A stretch of DNA of 46,533 nt from Bacillota bacterium (GCA_023410875.1 JAEYPH010000097.1:1-46533), one strand, 5' to 3'. Counted from the stretch's first letter, positions 24,236-33,064 are shown. A program made the numbers and translations. Notes: generated from the letters alone by a model not told the origin.

Positions 24236-24399
24236 TTTTCGCGCCTGTTGGCGCGACCTGCACACCATCTCGCCGGCATCCAGCCGGCTGAAGCGGCATA
24301 GCCGCTTCCGATGGTGCTGGGCTGCGCGCCATCCAGGCGCGTGGGCCAAAGGGCTTTCCGGTCGCCCTTTGGAAACCTTCGGGTCCTTTTTTTAATATT
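24236..24399 (+). repeat. SR1 structured element, copy B, upstream of ispE
   Basis: A shortened copy of the multi-hairpin element in the gene-free stretch 24106-24464. Stems are CGCGCC/GGCGCG (24240-24245/24250-24255), GCCGGC/GCCGGC (24272-24277/24283-24288, loop ATCCA), AAGCGGC/GCCGCTT (24291-24297/24301-24307), CGCGCC/GGCGCG (24325-24330/24336-24341, loop ATCCA) and CCAAAGGG/CCCTTTGG (24346-24353/24365-24372). It lacks the nested about 40-nt hairpin of copies A and C. It ends with CCTTCGGGTCC and seven T (terminator-like), before the ispE -10 box. A TATAAA at 24205-24210 lies 33 nt before its first hairpin. Confidence 0.75.
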
Positions 24400-24426
24400 C
24401 CTGTAACACGGCAGCGGCAGCCCGGT

Positions 24427-24434
24427 GGTATAAT
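24427..24434 (+). promoter_or_regulatory. extended -10 promoter of ispE
   Basis: The bases TGGTATAAT (24426-24434) form an extended -10 (TGnTATAAT), 31 nt before the ispE ATG. They lie downstream of SR1 copy B, so at least one ispE transcript would not include the element. Confidence 0.55.
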
Positions 24435-24464
24435 GATGCCATTCTGCCGCCGGAGGTTTCCATC

Positions 24465-25325
24465 ATGCCCGCCCTGACGCTGCAAGCCCACGCCAAGCTC
24501 AACCTGTCGCTGGACATCACCGGCATCGCGCCCAATGGATACCACCTGCTGGATATGGTCATGCACACGATATCGCTGTGCGACACCGTGACGCTGGATG
24601 CGGCCACCGAGCTGACGCTGGATGCGCCGGCCTGGATGCCTCAGGGCGAGGACAACCTGATGATGCGCGCGGCGCTCTCGCTGCGCCGGGCCGCCGATAT
24701 GCAGACCGGCGCGCACATGGCGCTCACGAAGCGCATCCCAGCACAAGCGGGCATGGGCGGGGGCTCCGCCGACGCCGCCGCGGTGCTGCGGGGGCTGAAC
24801 GAGTTATGGGGTCTGCATTGGCCCATGGATAGGCTGTGCGAGCTCGGGCTGCGCCTGGGCAGCGACGTGCCCTTTGCGCTGCGCGGTGGCACGGCCCGGG
24901 TGCGCGGCGTGGGAGAGATCATAGAGCCCGTAAACGATGCGGCAGCTCTGTGGTTCGCGCTGGCCATGCCCGATGGGGGAGGCGTGGACACCGCCGCGTG
25001 CTACCGCCGCTACGACGAGATGGGGGCCGAGTGCCGGCCCAATACCGACGCGCTGATCGACGCGCTGTGCAAAGGCGATCTGCCGGCCATGGCTGCCGCC
25101 AGCGGCAACGCGCTGCAGCGCGCTGCCGTCAGCCTGCAGGGCGGCATCGGCGGGCTACTGGAGCAATTCCGGCAGGGGGGGGCAGCCTTCTATGCCATGA
25201 CCGGCAGCGGCGCGGCGGTGTTCGCGGCCTTTGGCGACGAGGAATCCGCCCGGCGGGCCGTGGCATCCTTGCGCGGCGCGGCATGGTCGGCGGTGGCCCG
25301 TTCGGCTGAACCGCGGGAGGAATGA
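24465..25325 (+). CDS. ispE: 4-diphosphocytidyl-2-C-methyl-D-erythritol kinase
   Basis: 286 residues, usual for IspE. It starts with LQAHAKLNLSLDI (substrate-binding Lys) and has NGYHLLDMVMHTI, then the GHMP-kinase loop PAQAGMGGGSADAAAVL (about 89-105), GSDVPFAL and a C-terminal TGSGAAVFAAF. It phosphorylates CDP-methylerythritol in the MEP isoprenoid pathway using ATP. It has its own extended -10 promoter. The downstream nucleotidyltransferase starts 1 nt after its stop, so the two are co-transcribed. Confidence 0.96.
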   Translation: MPALTLQAHAKLNLSLDITGIAPNGYHLLDMVMHTISLCDTVTLDAATELTLDAPAWMPQGEDNLMMRAALSLRRAADMQTGAHMALTKRIPAQAGMGGGSADAAAVLRGLNELWGLHWPMDRLCELGLRLGSDVPFALRGGTARVRGVGEIIEPVNDAAALWFALAMPDGGGVDTAACYRRYDEMGAECRPNTDALIDALCKGDLPAMAAASGNALQRAAVSLQGGIGGLLEQFRQGGAAFYAMTGSGAAVFAAFGDEESARRAVASLRGAAWSAVARSAEPREE

Positions 25326-25326
25326 T

Positions 25327-26112
25327 ATGACGTCGCAGAATTGGCAACAGCCCGCAGCGCAGGAAATGGCCGAGCTGCTGAGCCGGGATGAGGCCGTGCA
25401 GGCGCTGGTGCTCAAGGGTTCGCTGGCCGAAGGCACCGCGGACCGCTGGAGCGATGTGGACATGACCATCATCGCGGAGGATGGGGGGCTGGATCGATAC
25501 GCCGGTTCATCCCAATGGCTGGCCCCATTGGGGAAGCCCTTCGCGCTGCAGCGGATTGTCGACGGGCAGGGCTTAACCTTGCGCCTGTGCCTGGAGGATT
25601 TCCGGCGTTTTGATCTGGCGTTCGTTCGCCGTTCTGCGCTGGGAGCGCCGGAGCAGGCCGTTCTGCTGAGCAATCCCCACCGGGTTCTACTCGACCGCCT
25701 GCGCCCCGCGAAACACTGCGAACCCTGGCAGCCGCCAGTGTCCAGCCAGGAAGAGAACATCGACCATATGTGCGCCGCTGCGTGGTTCAAGGCCGTGACA
25801 GCCTGCTGCAAGCTGGGCCGCGGCGACCACCTGATCGCCGCGCATCTGGCGATGGAGGTGGCCGGCGATTCCATCGTGCTGCAGATGATACAGAGAGATC
25901 GCCGTCTCGGCGTCAGCATTCACCGCTTTGGAGGCCGGGAGGCCGTGCCCGTGCTGGACAGGCTCAGGGAATGCCCCGGCAACGGAGAACGGGGCATCCT
26001 GTGGCTGATTCTGGAAGCCGGTGCACAGCTGGATACCCAGGCGGCAGCACTCATTGCCGGTTATGAACCCAGACTGCCATTGTTCCGGCAATGGGCGTTG
26101 GAGATGAATTGA
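25327..26112 (+). CDS. nucleotidyltransferase-domain protein (aminoglycoside adenylyltransferase-like fold)
   Basis: 261 residues from ATG 25327 (GGGAGG just upstream; an upstream in-frame extension runs through ispE and is rejected). The segment VLKGSLAEGTADRWSDVDMT (about 30-49) carries the GSxAxG...SDxD signature of polymerase-beta-type nucleotidyltransferases, with both metal Asp residues. The rest is mostly helical and includes a His/Cys-containing AAWFKAVTACCKLGRG segment. Relatives include AadE/AAD(6)-like and uncharacterised NTases. The acceptor (small molecule, protein or tRNA) is not evident. Confidence 0.75.
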   Translation: MTSQNWQQPAAQEMAELLSRDEAVQALVLKGSLAEGTADRWSDVDMTIIAEDGGLDRYAGSSQWLAPLGKPFALQRIVDGQGLTLRLCLEDFRRFDLAFVRRSALGAPEQAVLLSNPHRVLLDRLRPAKHCEPWQPPVSSQEENIDHMCAAAWFKAVTACCKLGRGDHLIAAHLAMEVAGDSIVLQMIQRDRRLGVSIHRFGGREAVPVLDRLRECPGNGERGILWLILEAGAQLDTQAAALIAGYEPRLPLFRQWALEMN

Positions 26113-26125
26113 TAACCCGGATCGC

Positions 26126-26515
26126 TCACTGCGGTTGCAGCCGGTCGCGGAAGCCTTCGAACCAATCATCCAGCGCTGGGCTTTTCACATTGTGGATGTA
26201 CGCGCCGGCTTCTACGCTGATTAGCTCGTTGCCCCACACGCCTATGGATGTCCCATCGCGCAGCTCAATTTTTACGCACATGGAGTGGGTCGTACCCACG
26301 TCGTCGCGCCACCGGGAGAAGCCGGCGTTCCATGCCGCCGCAAAGGCGCCCACCTCTTCCTGGCTCAGTGGTATTTCTGCAAAGTCGGTGGTCGTCGCGT
26401 CGATCAGCCGGATGGTGGCGATGTCTTCGGCGGCCAGCTTCGGCACAGGCGTTTCGCAGCCGGTCAACACAATGCACAGCAGCAGCGCCAGCGCGAGAAA
26501 GACTGCTTTCCTCAT
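26126..26515 (-). CDS. small hypothetical lipoprotein
   Basis: About 129 residues from ATG 26515, giving MRKAVFLALALLLCIVLTGC, a classical signal with lipobox LTGC. A GTG four codons earlier lies against the Shine-Dalgarno and is less likely. The mature part (about 110 residues, with IRLIDATTTDFAEIPL, SMCVKIELRDGTSIGVWG and a C-terminal helix) is not a family I recognise. It looks like a compact extracytoplasmic domain. It is convergent with the nucleotidyltransferase gene. Confidence 0.7.
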   Translation of the reverse strand: MRKAVFLALALLLCIVLTGCETPVPKLAAEDIATIRLIDATTTDFAEIPLSQEEVGAFAAAWNAGFSRWRDDVGTTHSMCVKIELRDGTSIGVWGNELISVEAGAYIHNVKSPALDDWFEGFRDRLQPQ

Positions 26516-26697
26516 CCTGTCGAACACCCTTTCATGTGATTTTCCTTATTCTACCACAGAGCCGACCAATGCAATACCGCAATAGTGAAGAGATGACTGC
26601 GCGATGTGGTGTTACGCGTGGATACACGGCGGGTATTTAGTAAATATCACCACAGGATGTTGCGCAGGCTCTATGGCCCGCGGGCGTCCGCAGGAGC

Positions 26698-29600
26698 ATG
26701 GATGCGCAGATGAGGGATAGAGAACACGCAAGCATGATGCTGGAAGTCCTTCCCAATGCGGTTGCGCTGTTGCGCGCCCCCACCGACGCCGGGGAATGGG
26801 AACTTCTGGATGCCAATCGTGCCTTTGAGGAGCTTCTGGGACGGCCTCTGGAAGAGTTGTGCACCCTTGTGCCCTCCCAATGGCCGTTGGGTCTGTACGA
26901 GGACCAAACGCTGTCGGCGCTGGCAGAGAGCGTGGCGCGCACGGGTCAGCCGCAGACGGCGCTTTGGCTTTGCCTTGGCTTGCGGCGCATGCTGCGCGCG
27001 CAGGTCGCCGCGCCGCAGCCGGGGCTGTGCGTGCTCACGCTGTGCGACATCACCGACGAATGGCTGGATACCCAGCGCGCCCGGCGTCTGCTGCTGGCCT
27101 CCAACGATTATGTGGTAGAGCTGGATGCCGAACTGGCATGCGTGAGCGCAGCTGCCCGTGACTGGACAAAGGAGACGCAACAACAGCAGCTGTGCGATCA
27201 GATCACCGCGTTCCTGCGGCAGCCCGAAAGCAAACAGGTGCGAGAGACCATACGGAACGCCCTGCCCGGTGTCAGAACCACGCTGCAAATGACATACCCG
27301 CAGCAGGAGGGGTTGCGCCATTTCAGCTGCGACATCGTCGCGTGCACCGGTCTGGATGGCGTTATGCGTTATGGCGTGGTGGCCAATGACATCACGGAGC
27401 AGGTGGAGCGTAAACAGCGCCTGGAGCACGAGAACTTTCGCCTGTCGCTGCTCAACGGCCTGATCGCCAACGTCAACACCCACCAGAGCGTTGCACAGAT
27501 CACCGAGATCGTCATAGAGGCGATGTTCTCGCGCTTTCCGGACCATCACATTGGGTTTGCATCGCTGGATGGCAGCAAAAGGCTGCATGTGGATTATGCG
27601 CGCTCGCCAAACGCCACAAGGGATCGCAAGCCCTTCGATTTCGACTTGAGCGACGCGCCGGCGCTGCTGGAGCGCATCGCCGGCATGCGCTCCTTCTATT
27701 CCTGTGATCTGGAGCACGATCAACTGCTCAAGGGTGTGCGCATCACCGACGGCGGTGCTTTCCATATGAGGACAATGCTGGTCATGCCCATCCGGCATCC
27801 CAGCAGTTCTGCCGGCGTGCTGATGATGGGTTCCAGTGAGCCGCACCCATGGAGCAGTTCGCTGATCAGCCTGTTCGAAGAGGTCGCGGCGCTGATGGAG
27901 CTGACCATGGCTCGCGCCACCGAGCGACGGCTGCGCCGGGAGATGGAGAAGGAGTTGGCCGCCAGCCGCGAGAGATTGGCCCTGCTGTTTGAGCACAGCT
28001 CCGATTCCGTGTGGGAATATGATCTGAAGACCGACAGCATCTTTATCACGCAATACAGCGGTCAGACCAGCCACACCAAGCTCATCTGCGCGGAAAACCA
28101 TTTCTGCATGACGCACCCTGAGGACCGCACCGAAGCGCGGGCCGCGCTCAGCGATTATCTGAGCGGCCGCGCCGGCAGTTATTCCTCCGAACACCGGGAG
28201 ATGCAGGCCGACGGCGCCTATCGCTGGGTTATGGACCGTGGCCGCGCCGTGGAATGGGACGAGGCAGGCCTCCCCACGCGCATGGTTGGCACCACGCTGG
28301 ACATCGACGAGCGCATGCGCATGAGCCAGGAGATCGACGAGGTGCGCGCCCGCCTGTCGCTGGTGTTCGAGAACAACGGCGACGGCGTGTGGGATGTTGA
28401 CGTCCTGCACAACCGCATCGAGTACAGCCTCTATGACCATGAAACCGGCGCCACGGTGACCGAGATCTTTACGCTGGATAAATGGCTGGAGCAAATCCAT
28501 CCTGACGATCGGGAAACGGTGACGGTCAGCCTGATGGCCCATGTGGATGGCCGCAGCCCTGCCTGGGACCAGGAATACCGCATGATGAAAAAGGACGGCA
28601 GCTATGAGTGGCTGCAGTCCCGCGGGCGCGTCATCAGCCGCGACGCCGCGGGCAATCCGCTGCGCTTTGTTGGCGCCACCACGGTCATAGAGGAGCGCAA
28701 GCAGGCCGAGGAGGCCAAACGCGCCTATGAGCGCGAGCGCGACCGCATCGTCGCCGTGATGGACTCCTCGTCGGACATCATCGGCATCGTGGACCTGGGC
28801 GGCAACACGATCTATACCAATCCGGCCTGCGGACGCTTGCTGGGCTATGAAGCCGGCGCCGGCATATCCGCTGCGGATGTGCTGACCGCCGGCGGGCGGG
28901 AGCTGCTGTGGAACGAGGCTCGCCGCGCTGCCCACCGCTATGGTTTCTGGCAGGGGGAAAACGAGATCGTGCGCCGGGACGGCACGATCATACCGGTCAT
29001 GCAGTCGGTGTTCCCCGTGCGCAGCGGCGGTGAGCTGCTGGGCTATGGCACCATCATCAAGGACATCACCGCTCAGAAGCAGCTGGAGACGCAGCTGCGG
29101 GAAAGCCGCGACCGGCTCAACAACATCGTGCGCTGCAGCAACACCGTCATCAGTCACATCGACCGCAACGGCATCTATCAATACAATGAGGGTATACCGC
29201 TGTACCACCACAGCAGAACGCCCCAGCAGCGCCAGGGCAAGCATTACCGCGAGGTGTTCGCCGACAACCCGTTGTTTGCCGACCACATCGAACTGGCACT
29301 CCGCGATGAGGTTACCAGCCGCGAGTTGTATATCGATGACCGCATCTATCTTGCCACGTATTCGCCCTATGTGGAGGCCGATGGTACGCGCAACGGCATC
29401 ATCGCGATTTCCACCGACATCACGGAGCTCAAAACCGTGGAGCAGCAGCTCCAGCAGAGCGGCGAGCGCCTCAATGCCGTCATCGGCGGCGCCGACATCA
29501 TATTGACCCAGTATGACGAGCAGGGCGTCTGCATGCTGGCCGCCGGCAACGGATTGGGCAAGCTCGGGTTATCCCCGGATTCTCTGCTGGGCAAGACGAT

Positions 29601-30840
29601 CTACGAGATGTTCATCGACCGGCCGGATATGCAGGAGGTTATCCCGCACATTTTAGCAGGCCGCGTCAACAAGTGGGAGACCAAGTTCTACGGCATCGAT
29701 TATGAAACGGTGTACTCCCCCTATGTGCGGCCCGATGGCGTGCGCCAAGGCTTCATCGGCGTGGCATATGACGTTTCGGATCGCAACCTCAAGGAGGAGG
29801 AAATTCGTTACCTGAGCTACCACGACACGCTTACGGGGCTGCACAACCGCGCCTATTTCGAAGAGCAAGCGCAGCATATGGACACTGGATTCCTGCAGAT
29901 GGCCGTCATCATGGGCGACGTTAACGGGCTGAAGCTGACCAACGATGTGTTCGGCCATGCCGAGGGCGACCGCCTGCTATGTCAGATTGCCGATGTGCTG
30001 CGCGCCTGCTGCCGGCCGCTGGATATGATTGCCCGCTGGGGCGGCGACGAGTACGCCGTGCTGCTGCCCGGCGCTACAGCGCAGACCGTCCAGGAGATTT
30101 GCCATGCGATCTACCATGCCTGTCAGCAGCATCAGCGGGAAGCTAGCGGAGCTTATCTGAGCATCTCGCTGGGCTGGGCCGCTCGCTCAGAACTGTGCGA
30201 ACCCGTGTCCGCGCTGCTCAAGGTCGCCGAGGACGCCATGTACAAGCGCAAGCTGCTGGAGAGCAAGAGCCTGCACAGCTCCATCATCGCCTCCATCAGC
30301 ACCACGCTGTTTGAGAAGAGCCATGAGACCGAGGCCCACGCCACGCGCCTGGTGAACATCACCCGTGCCATGGGCTCGGCGCTGGGTTTGTCCGCCGACT
30401 TCCTGGACGACCTGGAACTGTTCTCCATCCTGCATGACATGGGAAAGATCGGCATCAGTGACCAGGCGCTCAACAAACCCGGAGCTCTCAACGCCCAGGA
30501 ATGGCAGGAGATCCGCAAGCACCCGGAAATCGGCTTTCGCATCGCGCAGGCATCGCCGGAGATCGTGCACATCGCCGACTATATCCTGAGCCACCACGAG
30601 CGCTGGGACGGCAGCGGCTATCCCCAGGGCCTGGCCGGCAAGAGCATACCGCTGGCCGCGCGCATCCTGGCCATTGCCGACGCCTACGACGCCATGACGC
30701 AGGACCGGGTCTACCGCAAGGCCATGATGCCGGAACAGGCCATGGACGAAATTCGCCGTTGCACCGGCACGCAGTTTGACCCGGAGCTCGTGGAGATTTT
30801 CCTTTCGGAAAAGGTTCGCCCGGCTTTGCAGATGGAATAA
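26698..30840 (+). CDS. large PAS/GAF sensor with GGDEF (GGDEY variant) and HD-GYP domains
   Basis: About 1380 residues. In order: an N-terminal PAS-like part (10-110); a second sensor-like region (110-235); a GAF-like domain (about 245-410); PAS modules at roughly 420-540, 545-675, 680-800, 803-920 and 922-1035; GGDEF (LSYHDTLTGLHNR, RWGGDEYAVLLP near 1113-1124); and HD-GYP (LHDMGK near 1244, HHERWDGSGYP near 1298). An RPLD I-site-like tetrad lies five residues before GGDEY. The F-to-Y change in the catalytic loop may or may not reduce cyclase activity. No membrane segment is seen. The start is uncertain: ATG 26698 has AGGAG only 1 nt away, and ATG 26710 is the alternative. The next gene, 51 nt downstream, is a two-TM protein. 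Confidence 0.9.
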   Translation: MDAQMRDREHASMMLEVLPNAVALLRAPTDAGEWELLDANRAFEELLGRPLEELCTLVPSQWPLGLYEDQTLSALAESVARTGQPQTALWLCLGLRRMLRAQVAAPQPGLCVLTLCDITDEWLDTQRARRLLLASNDYVVELDAELACVSAAARDWTKETQQQQLCDQITAFLRQPESKQVRETIRNALPGVRTTLQMTYPQQEGLRHFSCDIVACTGLDGVMRYGVVANDITEQVERKQRLEHENFRLSLLNGLIANVNTHQSVAQITEIVIEAMFSRFPDHHIGFASLDGSKRLHVDYARSPNATRDRKPFDFDLSDAPALLERIAGMRSFYSCDLEHDQLLKGVRITDGGAFHMRTMLVMPIRHPSSSAGVLMMGSSEPHPWSSSLISLFEEVAALMELTMARATERRLRREMEKELAASRERLALLFEHSSDSVWEYDLKTDSIFITQYSGQTSHTKLICAENHFCMTHPEDRTEARAALSDYLSGRAGSYSSEHREMQADGAYRWVMDRGRAVEWDEAGLPTRMVGTTLDIDERMRMSQEIDEVRARLSLVFENNGDGVWDVDVLHNRIEYSLYDHETGATVTEIFTLDKWLEQIHPDDRETVTVSLMAHVDGRSPAWDQEYRMMKKDGSYEWLQSRGRVISRDAAGNPLRFVGATTVIEERKQAEEAKRAYERERDRIVAVMDSSSDIIGIVDLGGNTIYTNPACGRLLGYEAGAGISAADVLTAGGRELLWNEARRAAHRYGFWQGENEIVRRDGTIIPVMQSVFPVRSGGELLGYGTIIKDITAQKQLETQLRESRDRLNNIVRCSNTVISHIDRNGIYQYNEGIPLYHHSRTPQQRQGKHYREVFADNPLFADHIELALRDEVTSRELYIDDRIYLATYSPYVEADGTRNGIIAISTDITELKTVEQQLQQSGERLNAVIGGADIILTQYDEQGVCMLAAGNGLGKLGLSPDSLLGKTIYEMFIDRPDMQEVIPHILAGRVNKWETKFYGIDYETVYSPYVRPDGVRQGFIGVAYDVSDRNLKEEEIRYLSYHDTLTGLHNRAYFEEQAQHMDTGFLQMAVIMGDVNGLKLTNDVFGHAEGDRLLCQIADVLRACCRPLDMIARWGGDEYAVLLPGATAQTVQEICHAIYHACQQHQREASGAYLSISLGWAARSELCEPVSALLKVAEDAMYKRKLLESKSLHSSIIASISTTLFEKSHETEAHATRLVNITRAMGSALGLSADFLDDLELFSILHDMGKIGISDQALNKPGALNAQEWQEIRKHPEIGFRIAQASPEIVHIADYILSHHERWDGSGYPQGLAGKSIPLAARILAIADAYDAMTQDRVYRKAMMPEQAMDEIRRCTGTQFDPELVEIFLSEKVRPALQME

Positions 30841-30891
30841 ATCGCGCTCTCGCGCAAACGCTAAGCAAAAGTTTGCCGGGAGGGGACGCCG

Positions 30892-31512
30892 ATGCTGCGG
30901 CGCTTGCTGGGCCTGTGGACGATGGTGCTGTTCGGCATCACCGTTGCGGCAGGCATGGCCTACACAGCGGCCCAACAGACGCTGCGCCTGACGGCCAACG
31001 ACCCGCAGGTGCAGCTGGCCGAGGATGTGGCCGGAGCGCTGGAAGTCGGCGTGACACCCAAGGAGCTTGTGCAAACATACAAGATAGACCCGTCAGTCAG
31101 TCTTGCGACCTTTGTTATCATTTACGATGAGCAACGCCGGGTGCTGGCCAGCTCCGGCGCGCTGGCAGGGCGCGATCCCATGCCGCCCGAGGGCGTGTTT
31201 GGCTACGTGGACAACTATGGTGAGGATCGCGTCACATGGATGCCCAAGCCAGGCGTGCGCATCGCCATGGTCATGACCAGGTATAAGGGCGGTTACGTGC
31301 TGGCCGGCCGCTCGCTGCGGGATGTGGACCGCAACATCGCCACTGTGGCGCGGCTGCTGGCCATGCTGTGGCTGCTGTGCGCGGCGCTGGCCACAATGGT
31401 GTTTCTGGGCGTGTGGCTGGAACACCGGCGGCGCTTCCACCGCCGCGAGCGCCGGGAGATGGGTGATCAGGATAAGGACGACATTGACCGGCAGGACACT
31501 CGCATAAACTGA
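30892..31512 (+). CDS. two-TM protein with an extracytoplasmic sensor-like loop
   Basis: 206 residues. A membrane segment at about 5-27 and another at about 146-170 enclose an external domain of about 115 residues (ATFVIIYDEQRRVLASSGAL, later GGYVLAGRSL). Its strand/turn pattern resembles the single-Cache/PAS-like ligand-binding loops of histidine kinases. The cytoplasmic tail is only about 35 charged residues with no output domain. GGGAGG lies 6 nt upstream. It is probably co-transcribed with the GGDEF/HD-GYP gene, and it could be a detached membrane sensor for that soluble protein (inference). Confidence 0.7.
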   Translation: MLRRLLGLWTMVLFGITVAAGMAYTAAQQTLRLTANDPQVQLAEDVAGALEVGVTPKELVQTYKIDPSVSLATFVIIYDEQRRVLASSGALAGRDPMPPEGVFGYVDNYGEDRVTWMPKPGVRIAMVMTRYKGGYVLAGRSLRDVDRNIATVARLLAMLWLLCAALATMVFLGVWLEHRRRFHRRERREMGDQDKDDIDRQDTRIN

Positions 31513-31579
31513 TATATACATTGAGACTTGTGATATAATGGCTCTCGGCGCGGCTAGGCCGCGCGGGGAGCCGTTGTTT

Positions 31580-32458
31580 ATGAAGAAAGGCCATGTTTAT
31601 ATCGCCGCCACGGCGGTGCTTTTCAGCACAGCGGAGATCGCGACCAAGTTCATCGCCGACCAGATCGATCCGCTGCAGCTGACGTTCCTGCGCTTCCTCA
31701 TCGGCGGGCTGTTTCTATTGCCCTTCGCCCTGCGGGACCTGCGCCGCCGCGAGCAGAGGCTGATAGCAAAGGATTGGCTCTCGTTGGCGCTGCTGGGGGC
31801 GCTGGGCGTCACGATCAGCATGCCGTTGTTCCAGCTGGCGGTGCAGGTGGCCAAGGCGGGCAAGGTCGCCGTGGTGTTCAGCACCAACACCTTATTCACC
31901 GCCGCCTTCGCCGTGTGGATTCTGCGGGAGCGCTTCACCGCCGCCACGGGCGCTGCCATGGCGCTGGGCCTGCTGGGCGTCGTGAGCATGCTCAACCCCT
32001 ATGCCGGCATGCCGGACGCGCTGGGCATGATGCTGGCGCTCTCGTCGGCTGCGCTGTTCGCGCTGTATGGCGTGCTGGGCGCGGGGATGGCCAAACGCTT
32101 TGGCGGGTTCATACTCAACGGCTTTTCGTTCCTCTTCGGCGCGGTGCTGCTGCTGATCCCCATGGCCGCGCTGGGCACGCCAGTGTTCCAGGGCGTCACC
32201 GCGGCCAACCTGCCGGTGCTGCTCTATGCGGGGTTGGCGGTCACGGGCCTGGGTTATTTGTTTTATTTTGCCGCCATGCGGGAAACCTCGGCCATAGAGA
32301 CTTCGGCTGTGTTCTTCATCAAGCCCGCGCTGGCGCCGATGCTTGCCTGGCTGATCATTGCCGAGGCACCCCAATGGAACACCGTGCTGGGCATCCTTCT
32401 CATCACCGCTGGCGCCTTGGTGCTGTTTTGGAAGAAGAAAACCGCTGCGAGAATATAA
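31580..32458 (+). CDS. EamA-family drug/metabolite transporter (DMT superfamily)
   Basis: 292 residues from ATG 31580 with GGGGAG 9 nt upstream; an in-frame upstream extension is rejected. About ten hydrophobic segments are arranged as two EamA repeats. Examples are LTFLRFLIGGLFLLPFAL in the first repeat and SAVFFIKPALAPMLAWLI in the second. It ends in a Lys-rich tail. These permeases export metabolites or amino acids; the substrate is not predictable. A strong terminator follows directly. Confidence 0.9.
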   Translation: MKKGHVYIAATAVLFSTAEIATKFIADQIDPLQLTFLRFLIGGLFLLPFALRDLRRREQRLIAKDWLSLALLGALGVTISMPLFQLAVQVAKAGKVAVVFSTNTLFTAAFAVWILRERFTAATGAAMALGLLGVVSMLNPYAGMPDALGMMLALSSAALFALYGVLGAGMAKRFGGFILNGFSFLFGAVLLLIPMAALGTPVFQGVTAANLPVLLYAGLAVTGLGYLFYFAAMRETSAIETSAVFFIKPALAPMLAWLIIAEAPQWNTVLGILLITAGALVLFWKKKTAARI

Positions 32459-32493
32459 AAAAAGCCGGCTGAAAAAACTTTAGCCGGCTTTTT
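32459..32493 (+). terminator. rho-independent terminator of the EamA gene
   Basis: AAAGCCGGCT (32461-32470) pairs with AGCCGGCTTT (32482-32491), followed by TT. The A-rich 5' side means it can also act on the minus strand for the two small genes converging on it. Confidence 0.85.
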
Positions 32494-32499
32494 ATGAAG

Positions 32500-32757
32500 T
32501 TAATCTCTCAGGCCACGGGTATGAGGGCAGCTGTGAAAAAGCCCTCTGTCAGCGGAACCTTCGCGATCCTCAGCGCTTTCATCGTCGCTGAGCAGGCTGA
32601 CCACCGGACCGCCCATAGGAGCCACAAAATTGGCCGTCCCAAACGGCTGGAATGCCCAGGATGTCATGCCCAGCAGCGCTGCCTGGCGCAAGCCGCAGGT
32701 TCCGGCGTGGTTGTTGGCGCATTCTTCATTGGGGCAGAACGCGCCGTAGTTTTCCAT
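32500..32757 (-). CDS. small Cys-rich protein, DUF1540-like N-terminus
   Basis: 85 residues from the ATG at 32757, which overlaps the previous stop (TGATG) and has GAGGTG upstream. The N-terminal CPNEECANNHAGTC has a C-x4-C-x7-C spacing like the metal-binding half of DUF1540 proteins. The middle (TSWAFQPFGTANFVAPMGG) is hydrophobic, and the tail includes another Cys-Pro-His. The function is unknown. Coupling to the DUF1540 gene suggests a joint role. Confidence 0.6.
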   Translation of the reverse strand: MENYGAFCPNEECANNHAGTCGLRQAALLGMTSWAFQPFGTANFVAPMGGPVVSLLSDDESAEDREGSADRGLFHSCPHTRGLRD

Positions 32758-32939
32758 CAGTGCACCTCGTAGCTGGCGCACATGCTCTCATCCTGCGGCT
32801 TACCTGTGCTGCCGTTGGCGCACGCCGCCACGCTGATTGCGTTCAAAGCGCACTTGGATCCGTCGCTGTTGTGGCGGCAGCTCTTCACGTTGCACAGTAT
32901 GCTCTGCTGGCCCACCGGCGGATGTTGCTTGTTTTCCAT
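32757..32939 (-). CDS. DUF1540 domain protein
   Basis: 60 residues from ATG 32939, preceded by a perfect AAGGAGG. The pattern ILCNVKSCRHNSDGSKCALN (two spaced Cys pairs), then CANG and MCASYE, is the DUF1540 signature. This is a small Cys-rich, probably metal-binding domain common in spore-forming and anaerobic Firmicutes. Its role is not established. It is translationally coupled to the small Cys-rich gene downstream. Confidence 0.85.
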   Translation of the reverse strand: MENKQHPPVGQQSILCNVKSCRHNSDGSKCALNAISVAACANGSTGKPQDESMCASYEVH

Positions 32940-33005
32940 ATTCCAGACCTCCTTATACAAGATTCTGGCTTTAGTTTGCCGTCGCCGCATCCGATGTATG
33001 CCGTT

Positions 33006-33040
33006 AAAAAACGGCTGCGCAGTGGTACACAGCCGTTTTG
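33006..33040 (-). terminator. rho-independent terminator of the dGTPase-like gene
   Basis: On the minus strand AAAACGGCTG pairs with CAGCCGTTTT (plus coordinates 33030-33039 and 33008-33017) and is followed by a run of six T. It begins about 25 nt after the gene's stop codon. Confidence 0.85.
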
Positions 33041-33064
33041 ATCGGAATTTGCCAAGTTTTGTTT

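Noticed and set aside
26671..29286. Minus-strand open frame of 871 codons opposite the PAS/GAF protein
   Set aside because: It is antisense to a strongly supported multi-domain gene, is rich in His/Gln/Ala/Gly as expected for a GC-rich shadow frame, and shows no domain motif.
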